DNA from: Kineosporia succinea
GTDB lineage: Bacteria; Actinomycetota; Actinomycetes; Actinomycetales; Kineosporiaceae
DNA: 64,000 bases
Reading direction: 5' to 3'
Assembly (NCBI RefSeq): GCF_030811555.1
Contig: NZ_JAUSQZ010000001.1
Location: 6,569,241-6,633,240 of the forward strand
Part shown: one piece after another, positions 58,247 through 64,000 of the stretch
Layout: every line of letters begins with the position of its first letter
Position numbering within the stretch: position 1 is the first letter of the stretch
Made by a program: the position numbers and the translations under genes
Notes under the pieces: generated by a model
What the model saw: the letters and a program-made list of their open reading frames with translations, nothing else
Databases searched by the model: none
Told to the model about the DNA's origin: nothing

Positions 58247-59704
58247 ATGCAGTTGTCCGTCGCTGATCACGTCCGCAGGGCGACGGCGCGCCACCCCCAC
58301 CTCGTCGACCTGGCGACGGCGAGCGTGCTCGTGCTGCTCATTCTGGTGGCCTGGGTCAAGGGGCCCACCCCGGCCGCTCCGGCCGAGCCGCAGCCACTGC
58401 CCGCTCTGTTGTTCTCCCTGGGGCTGACGTTCAGCGCGGTCTCGCTACGGGGGTTCCGGCCGCGACTGGTCGCCGTCGCCTCGGCCGCGGCCTACTGCGC
58501 CTTCGTGATCGTCACCGGCTCGCACGAGCCCGCGCTCGTGATGGCCCAGCCGTTCGTCGCCTACACGCTGGCCTTGAAGGTCCCCCGCACCACCGCCCGC
58601 CAGATCACCGGCGTCGCGGCGCTGACGATGTACCTGGTGGACGCGGTGGTCGTCGGCGACTCGCTGTGGCACGACCAGAGCATCGGCATCCTGCTGTGGA
58701 CCGCCGTCGGCCTGGCCGCCGGCGAGGCCACCCGCAACCGCCGGGCGTACATCGCGGCGGTGGAGGAACGCGCCCGCCGCGCGGAGCAGACCCGCGAGGA
58801 CGAGGCCCGGCGCCGGGTCATGCAGGAGCGGGTGCGCATCGCGCGGGAGCTGCACGACGTGGTCGCGCACCACATCGCCGTCATCAACGTGCAGGCCGGG
58901 GCGGTCAGTCACCTGCTCGACCGGCGGCCGGAGGCGATCCGGCCGGCCGTCAACCACATTCGCGAGGCGTGCGACACGGTGCTGACCGAGTTGTCGTCGA
59001 TCGTCGGGGTGCTGCGCCAGCCCGGCGACCCGCTGTCCACCGAGCCCGCCCCGGGTCTGCACCGCCTGCCCGACCTGCTGGAGTCGATGGCCGCGGCCGG
59101 GCTCGCGGTGGACTCCACCACCCGGGGCCACGAGCGCGACCTGCCCGCGGTGACGGATCTGGCGGCGTACCGGGTGATTCAGGAAGCCCTGACCAATGCC
59201 CACAAGTACGGCACCGGGCGCACACGGCTCGAGATCGGCTACGGACCGCAGGAGATCGCGATCCTGGTGACGAACGAGCTCGGCGCCCGGGTGGCCGGCG
59301 GGCCGGGCCCCGAAGGGGGCGGGGCAGGGTCCGGGAGCAGCGGCTGGTCGATCGCCGGGCCGGGCGGCGGGCAGAACGGCGGACGCGTCGGGGCACCGGG
59401 CCTCCCGGCCGGCGGTGGGTACGGCCTCATCGGGATGAGCGAGCGCGTGGCCGCGGCCCAGGGCGCGCTCACCACGAGGATCACCGACGAGGGCCAGTTC
59501 GTGGTCGAGGTCGCGATGCCGGTCCCGGCCCCCGTCACCCCACCCGTCACTGAACCCGTCGCTGAACCCGTTACCGCACCTACCGCTGCACCCGGCCTCA
59601 CACTTCCCGGATCGGACACGTCTTCCCGGGAGGGTGGGCCGGTCCGGACCCCCTCTCACAGCGGCACCACCCCGAACACCGGCACGTTTCAGGGACACTC
59701 ATGA
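58247..59704 (+). CDS. NarL-type sensor histidine kinase
   Basis: A 485-residue kinase. Four to five membrane helices occupy about 22-160, followed by a HisKA_3 dimerisation domain with phospho-acceptor His203 (IARELHDVVAHH) and an HATPase domain (VIQEALTNAHKYG, GYGLIGMSERV). A Gly-rich insertion lies before the last ATPase motif and a Pro/Thr-rich tail follows. TACCGT (58234-58239) is a TANNNT box seven bases before ATG 58247, supporting that start and a leaderless mRNA. It overlaps its response regulator by four bases. Confidence 0.88.
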   Translation: MQLSVADHVRRATARHPHLVDLATASVLVLLILVAWVKGPTPAAPAEPQPLPALLFSLGLTFSAVSLRGFRPRLVAVASAAAYCAFVIVTGSHEPALVMAQPFVAYTLALKVPRTTARQITGVAALTMYLVDAVVVGDSLWHDQSIGILLWTAVGLAAGEATRNRRAYIAAVEERARRAEQTREDEARRRVMQERVRIARELHDVVAHHIAVINVQAGAVSHLLDRRPEAIRPAVNHIREACDTVLTELSSIVGVLRQPGDPLSTEPAPGLHRLPDLLESMAAAGLAVDSTTRGHERDLPAVTDLAAYRVIQEALTNAHKYGTGRTRLEIGYGPQEIAILVTNELGARVAGGPGPEGGGAGSGSSGWSIAGPGGGQNGGRVGAPGLPAGGGYGLIGMSERVAAAQGALTTRITDEGQFVVEVAMPVPAPVTPPVTEPVAEPVTAPTAAPGLTLPGSDTSSREGGPVRTPSHSGTTPNTGTFQGHS

Positions 59705-60381
59705 CCATCCGCGTCCTGCTCGCCGACGACCAGGCGCTGATCCGCGCCGGTTACCGGCTCATCCTCGACACCGAGCCGGACATCGAGGTCGTCGGCGAGG
59801 CCCTCGACGGCCGCCAGGCCTACGAGATGGCCCGCGCCCACCGGGTCGACGTCATTCTCATGGACATCCGGATGCCCGGCCTCGACGGCATCGAGGCCAC
59901 CCGTCTGGTCGCGGCCGACGAGAACCTGGCCGGCGTGCGCATTCTCGTGCTCACCACGTTCGAGAACGACGAGAACGTGCTGCACGCCCTGCGGGCCGGG
60001 GCCAGCGGCTTCCTGGGCAAGAACGTCGGGCCCGACGAGCTGCTCGCCGGGGTGCGCACGGTCGCGGCCGGCGAGGCCCTGCTCTCGCCCCGGGCCACCC
60101 GCGGCCTGGTCGGTCACCTGCTCAGCCTGCCCAGCGGCGTCACCCCACCGGCCCTGCCCGAGCTCGAGCACCTGACCGCCCGCGAGCACGAGGTCACCGT
60201 GCTGGCCGCGTACGGGTTCTCGAACGACGACATCGCCGAGCGGCTGGGCGTCTCCGTGCTGACCGCGAAAACGCACGTGCACCGGGCCATGACCAAACTC
60301 GGCGTGCGCGACCGGGCCCAGCTGGTGGTGCTGGCCTACCAGCACGGCCTGGCCCGCCCGGGTGAACCACCGGCGCTCTGA
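59701..60381 (+). CDS. NarL/LuxR-family response regulator
   Basis: A 226-residue regulator with receiver domain (acidic pocket Asp9-Asp10, phospho-acceptor Asp55 in LMDIRMPG, switch Thr in LTTFEND, Lys in GFLGKNV) and a C-terminal LuxR HTH (LTAREHEVTVLAAYGFSNDDIAERLGVSVLTAKTHVHRAMTKL in two helices). It should bind the CTRCTAC-N4-GTAGCAG dyads upstream of its own operon and of the RND pump that follows. Confidence 0.9.
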   Translation: MTIRVLLADDQALIRAGYRLILDTEPDIEVVGEALDGRQAYEMARAHRVDVILMDIRMPGLDGIEATRLVAADENLAGVRILVLTTFENDENVLHALRAGASGFLGKNVGPDELLAGVRTVAAGEALLSPRATRGLVGHLLSLPSGVTPPALPELEHLTAREHEVTVLAAYGFSNDDIAERLGVSVLTAKTHVHRAMTKLGVRDRAQLVVLAYQHGLARPGEPPAL

Positions 60382-60431
60382 CCCCGCCTCGACGCCACCT
60401 CGCCTACTCACACGGTACCGACGACGCGGCC

Positions 60432-60449
60432 CCCTGCTACAGAAGTAGC
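60432..60449. promoter_or_regulatory. putative response-regulator site upstream of RND pump
   Basis: CTGCTAC-AGAA-GTAGCAG is a perfect 7-4-7 inverted repeat (8-4-8 with the flanking C/G), 114 bp before the RND start codon. Confidence 0.65.
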
Positions 60450-60562
60450 AGGCAAGCACCTACCAAGGTCAGATGTGCCGGAAGACCCTGACGAGGAGAC
60501 TGATTCAGGCTTCCCCAGAACCGGTCCGGAAGCCGTGCAGACGTCCCGAATGAGGTCACCAG

Positions 60563-63500
60563 GTGTCGTTCCTGTCCAGAATCAGCGTGGTCAACCGTAA
60601 GCTGGTTGCCCTCATAGCCGTTGTGGTGGTGGGGCTCGGCGTCTACTCCGCCACTGCCCTGAAACAGCAGTTGCTGCCCGATCTGGCCTTTCCCGCCGTC
60701 TCGGTGGTCGCCGCCTACCCGGGCGCCTCGCCCGAGGTGGTCGAGAACCAGGTCACCGTGCCGCTCGAAGACGCCGTCGCCAACCTCGACGGGCTGGAGT
60801 CGTACACCTCGACCTCGCAGCAGGGCCTGTCCATGCTGACCCTGATGTTCGAGTTCGGCACCAGTACCGACGACATGTCCAGCGCCGTGAGCACGGCCGT
60901 GGCCAAGGTCCAGAACCTGCCCACCACGGTCGATCCCGAGGTCGCGACCGGCTCCACGAGCGACCTGCCGACGATGACGCTCGCCGTCACCGGCGGCGGT
61001 GATCAGAACGCGCTCGCCCAGAAGATCCAGACCGACGTCGTGCCGGTGCTCCAGGGCCTCGACGGTGTCAACGAGGTCTCCATCTCCGGCACCACCGACC
61101 AGGTCGTCACCGTCACGCCCGACACCGCCAAGGCCACCGGGGCCGGTCTGAGCACCGAGCAGATCGCCACCGCCCTGCAGTCCATGGGCACCACCTCGGC
61201 CGCCGGATCGGTCTCCGTGTCCGGGCAGGACGTCAGCGTGCAGGTCGGCACCACCGTCGACGCCGTGCGCGACATCCAGAACCTCTGGCTCACCGGCACT
61301 TCCGGTGCCGTGCAGCTGAAAGACGTGGCCGCCGTGAGCTCCGGCGACGCCGAGGTCACCTCGATCACCCGCACCGACGGGCAGCCCAGCCTGGGCCTGG
61401 CCATCACGATGGCCCACAACGGCAGCGCGTCGTCCATCTCCGACGAGGTCCGCGCCGAGCTCCCCGACCTCGAGAAGGCCGTCGGCGCCAGCATCGTCGT
61501 GGTCTCCGACAGCGGCCCGCAGGTGCACGAGGCCGTGCTCGGGCTGCTCGAGGAGGGTGGCCTCGGCCTGCTGATGGCCGTGCTGGTGATCGTGCTGTTC
61601 CTGCGCTCGGCCCGCTCCACCCTGGTGACGGCCGTGTCGATCCCGATGTCGCTGCTCATCGCGCTGATCGTGGTGTGGACCCGCGACTACTCGCTCAACA
61701 TGCTCACCCTGGGCGCGCTCACGATCGCCGTCGGTCGCATCGTCGACGACTCGATCGTGGTGCTGGAGAACATCCAGCGCCACCTCGGGTACGGCGAAGA
61801 GCGCAAGAAGGCGATTCTGGACGCGGTCCGCGAGGTTTCGGCGGCCGTCACCTCGTCCACCCTCACCACGGTCGCGGTGTTCCTGCCGATCGCGTTCGTC
61901 GGCGGTCTGGTGGGTGAGCTGTTCGCCCCGTTCGCCGTCACCATCGCGGTGGCCATGCTGGCGTCGCTGCTCGTGTCGCTCACCATCATCCCGGCGCTCG
62001 CCTACTGGTTCCTGAAAACGCCTGAGGACGCGTCGGGAGTGTCGGCGCAGGAGTACCGCGAGCGCGTGGAGGCTCACGAGCGGGAAGGGCGCCTGCAGCG
62101 CACCTACCTGAAGGTGATCACCTGGGCCGTGAACCGGCGTAAGCGGGTGCTCGCCGGGGCGCTGGTGTTGCTGGTCGCCACGGTCGGTATGGCCGGGGCG
62201 CTGAAGACGAGCTTCCTGGGTGACTCCGAGAGCACGAGTATCACGGTGACGCAGCAGCTTCCGGCCGGCACCGACCTGGAGACCACCGACGCCGCGGCCG
62301 CTCAGGTCGAGAAGATCGTCGGGGGTATGGACGACGTGGAGACCTACCAGGTCTCGATGGGCTCGTCGGGTGGTGGGCTGTTCGCGGCCGCGTCCGGCTC
62401 GAGCACCGCCTCGTACACGCTGACGCTGGCCGAGGGTTCCGACGTGGCCGCCCGGCAGGACGATCTGCGTGAGCGGCTGGGCGCTCTCAGCGACGCGGGC
62501 ACCTTCACGGTGAGCGGTGGCGACAGCCTGAGCTCGGACATCGAGGTGGTCGTCACCGGTGACGACACGGTGCTGACCGAGGCCACCCAGCAGGTCCAGG
62601 GCGCGCTGACCGGGGTCACGCAGGTGCGCGACGTGCGCAGTGACCTGAGCGAGAGCGCACCGCAGATCTCGATCGCCCTCAAGGGCGCACCGGCGGCCTC
62701 GGCCGGTGTCACCGACAGCACCCTCACGCAAGTGCTGACCGCGGCCATCTCCGGGTCGACGGTCAGCCAGGTCACGGTCGGCGGGGTCAGTCAGGACGTG
62801 GTGCTCAGGACGTCGGCGAAGGCACCGACCAGTCTGGCCGCGATCCGGGCACTGCCGATCCCGACGGCCACCGGTGTGGTGGAGCTGGGTGATGTCGCCA
62901 CGGTCTCGAGTGCCCAGGCCCCGACCGAGCGCACCCGCATCGACGGCGAGCGCACCGTCACGGTCACCGCCACCCCGGTCGGGGACGACACGGGCGCGGC
63001 CACCACGGCGGTGACGAAGGCGCTCGACGGGCTGACGCTGCCCGACGGTGCGTCGTACGAGCTCGGGGGTGTCAGCTCCGACCAGGCCGAGAGTTTCCAG
63101 GCGCTGATCCTGGCGATGGTCGTGGCCGTGGCGCTGGTGTTCCTGGTGGTGGTCGCGGTGTTCCGTAGCATCCGCCAGACGATGATCCTGCTGGTGTCGA
63201 TCCCGTTCGCGTTCGTCGGTGGGTTCTTCCTGTTGCTGGTCACGAACACGCCGCTGGGGATCGCCTCGCTCATCGGCATCCTGATGCTGATCGGCATCGT
63301 GGTTACGAACGCGATCGTGCTGGTCGACCTCATCAACCAGTACCGCGAGCGGGGTCTGCCGGTGGCGGAGGCCGTGATCGAGGGTGGTCTGCGGCGGCTG
63401 CGGCCGATCCTGATGACGGCCCTGGCCACGATCTTCGCGCTGATCCCGATGGCGCTGGGCATCACCGGCTCGGGCGGGTTCATCTCCAAGCCGCTGGCCG

Positions 63501-63646
63501 TGGTGGTCATCGGTGGTCTGGTCAGCTCGACGGCCCTGACGCTGGTGCTGATCCCGGTGCTCTACACGATGGTCGAGTCGCGGCGTGACCCGCACCGCCG
63601 GGTCGAGCCCACGCCGGAGAAGGAGAAGGAGCCGGTCGGGGTCTGA
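60563..63646 (+). CDS. RND-family (HAE1-type) efflux pump
   Basis: A 1027-residue AcrB-like protein with twelve membrane helices and two large extracytoplasmic loops. The N-half has LLPDLAFPAVSVVAAYPGASPEVVE and the TM4 proton-relay acidic pair in GRIVDDSIVVLENI; the C-half has the matching PFAFVGGFFLLL and GIVVTNAIVLVDLINQYRERG segments. GTG 60563 is the start. There is no membrane-fusion protein next to it, as often in actinobacterial members. The shared dyad suggests induction by the preceding two-component system. Confidence 0.9.
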   Translation: MSFLSRISVVNRKLVALIAVVVVGLGVYSATALKQQLLPDLAFPAVSVVAAYPGASPEVVENQVTVPLEDAVANLDGLESYTSTSQQGLSMLTLMFEFGTSTDDMSSAVSTAVAKVQNLPTTVDPEVATGSTSDLPTMTLAVTGGGDQNALAQKIQTDVVPVLQGLDGVNEVSISGTTDQVVTVTPDTAKATGAGLSTEQIATALQSMGTTSAAGSVSVSGQDVSVQVGTTVDAVRDIQNLWLTGTSGAVQLKDVAAVSSGDAEVTSITRTDGQPSLGLAITMAHNGSASSISDEVRAELPDLEKAVGASIVVVSDSGPQVHEAVLGLLEEGGLGLLMAVLVIVLFLRSARSTLVTAVSIPMSLLIALIVVWTRDYSLNMLTLGALTIAVGRIVDDSIVVLENIQRHLGYGEERKKAILDAVREVSAAVTSSTLTTVAVFLPIAFVGGLVGELFAPFAVTIAVAMLASLLVSLTIIPALAYWFLKTPEDASGVSAQEYRERVEAHEREGRLQRTYLKVITWAVNRRKRVLAGALVLLVATVGMAGALKTSFLGDSESTSITVTQQLPAGTDLETTDAAAAQVEKIVGGMDDVETYQVSMGSSGGGLFAAASGSSTASYTLTLAEGSDVAARQDDLRERLGALSDAGTFTVSGGDSLSSDIEVVVTGDDTVLTEATQQVQGALTGVTQVRDVRSDLSESAPQISIALKGAPAASAGVTDSTLTQVLTAAISGSTVSQVTVGGVSQDVVLRTSAKAPTSLAAIRALPIPTATGVVELGDVATVSSAQAPTERTRIDGERTVTVTATPVGDDTGAATTAVTKALDGLTLPDGASYELGGVSSDQAESFQALILAMVVAVALVFLVVVAVFRSIRQTMILLVSIPFAFVGGFFLLLVTNTPLGIASLIGILMLIGIVVTNAIVLVDLINQYRERGLPVAEAVIEGGLRRLRPILMTALATIFALIPMALGITGSGGFISKPLAVVVIGGLVSSTALTLVLIPVLYTMVESRRDPHRRVEPTPEKEKEPVGV

Positions 63647-63671
63647 GAACCTCTCCCGCAACGGCACGACC

Positions 63672-63711
63672 GCGCACCGGCGTCACGGCCCCTACCGTGA
63701 CGCCGGTGCGC
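63672..63711. terminator. perfect 17-bp stem terminator
   Basis: Bases 63672-63688 pair exactly with 63695-63711 around a 6-nt loop between the convergent RND and LuxR genes, overlapping the LuxR stop. Confidence 0.88.
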
Positions 63712-64000
63712 TCACGCCCGCCGCCCAGACGGCGATCTCGGTGCGCCGCCCCACACCGAGCTTGGTCAGGATGTGCTCGACGTGCGCCGAGACCGTCTTC
63801 GGGGCGACCACCAGGCGCTCGGCGATCTGGCGGTTGGTCAGGCCGTCGGCGATCAGCCGGGCCACCTCGAACTCGCGGGCCGTCAGGGGGTGCCAGGGCT
63901 GCCCCGGGCGCGGGGAGGCGACCGCGGGGAACACCGTGGCCCCGGTCGCCGCGGCCCGCACCCGGATCTCCTCGCGGTAGCGCGAGGCCTCGGCCCGGCG
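63692..64000 (-). CDS. LuxR-type regulator, C-terminal part
   Basis: The frame is open to the window edge, so only the C-terminal 102 residues are seen. They hold a LuxR HTH (LTAREFEVARLIADGLTNRQIAERL, APKTVSAHVEHILTKLGVGRR). This may be the end of a large AAA/TPR LuxR regulator or of another response regulator. Confidence 0.82.
   Translation of the reverse strand, partial: RRAEASRYREEIRVRAAATGATVFPAVASPRPGQPWHPLTAREFEVARLIADGLTNRQIAERLVVAPKTVSAHVEHILTKLGVGRRTEIAVWAAGVSAPASR

Noticed and set aside
60437-63667. 1076-codon frame opposite the RND pump
   Set aside because: Shadow of a gene with unambiguous RND motifs; the product is low-complexity Arg/His/Asp/Gly sequence.

Overview
The window is GC-rich actinobacterial chromosome. 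The evidence is frequent GTG starts, TANNNT -10 boxes placed directly before start codons, a DtxR/IdeR-type iron box, an F420-type luciferase-family oxidoreductase, and an actinobacterial 16S-23S-5S operon. The gene mix would suit a soil or spore-forming actinomycete such as a Kineosporia relative, but I did not identify the genus. The 16S gene at about 49791-51308 would settle it.

Layout. 1-10 kb: the end of a truncated hemoglobin gene, an FMN lactate dehydrogenase, and a leucine/branched-chain acid catabolic locus. In that locus citE, maoC, a 44-codon gene, accD and acd are divergent from a three-gene branched-chain 2-oxoacid dehydrogenase operon. 10-21 kb: PnuC, an ABC-F ATPase, an NCS1 nucleobase permease with a cysteine-rich tail, a thiolase, a repeat-filled 1.1 kb gap, then a LysR gene and a pyrimidine/hydantoin degradation operon (amidase, dihydropyrimidinase, LLM oxidoreductase). 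21-26 kb: a zinc uptake locus (aztABCD-like) read both ways from a Zur-box promoter. 26-31 kb: an HNH gene, an odd tRNA, a BlaI/M56 pair and the iron/heme efeUOB operon behind an IdeR-type box; efeO has an in-frame TAG. 31-35 kb: a sugar-nucleotide reductase-like gene, a SorC regulator, and a TetR/MFS efflux pair.

35.6-40.5 kb is the most unusual part: an apparent cyanobactin-type RiPP cluster. Two very short genes, 45 and 50 codons, encode precursor peptides. They share a leader, an EGGASLS block and a C-terminal FAGDDDE block around different proline-rich cores. Behind them in one orientation lie a PatA/PatG-like subtilisin protease, two tiny overlapping genes, and a second PatA/PatG-like protease whose catalytic Asp is replaced by Glu. 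No YcaO cyclodehydratase or prenyltransferase is present, and the cores have no Cys, Ser or Thr. The expected products are unmodified hydrophobic head-to-tail cyclic peptides.

41-45.7 kb: LysR/RhtA exporter, DUF1304/TetR pair, a small secreted protein and a protein with two helix-turn-helix motifs. 45.9-51.6 kb: the rRNA operon on the minus strand. 52-64 kb: a hypothetical gene, three glycosyltransferases in an operon, a DoxX-like protein, a membrane leucine-rich-repeat protein, a two-component system and an RND efflux pump that seem to share a response-regulator site, and the end of a LuxR-type regulator.

Several gene ends carry long perfect hairpins. Four of them have the same GTGGAC/GTCCAC base.
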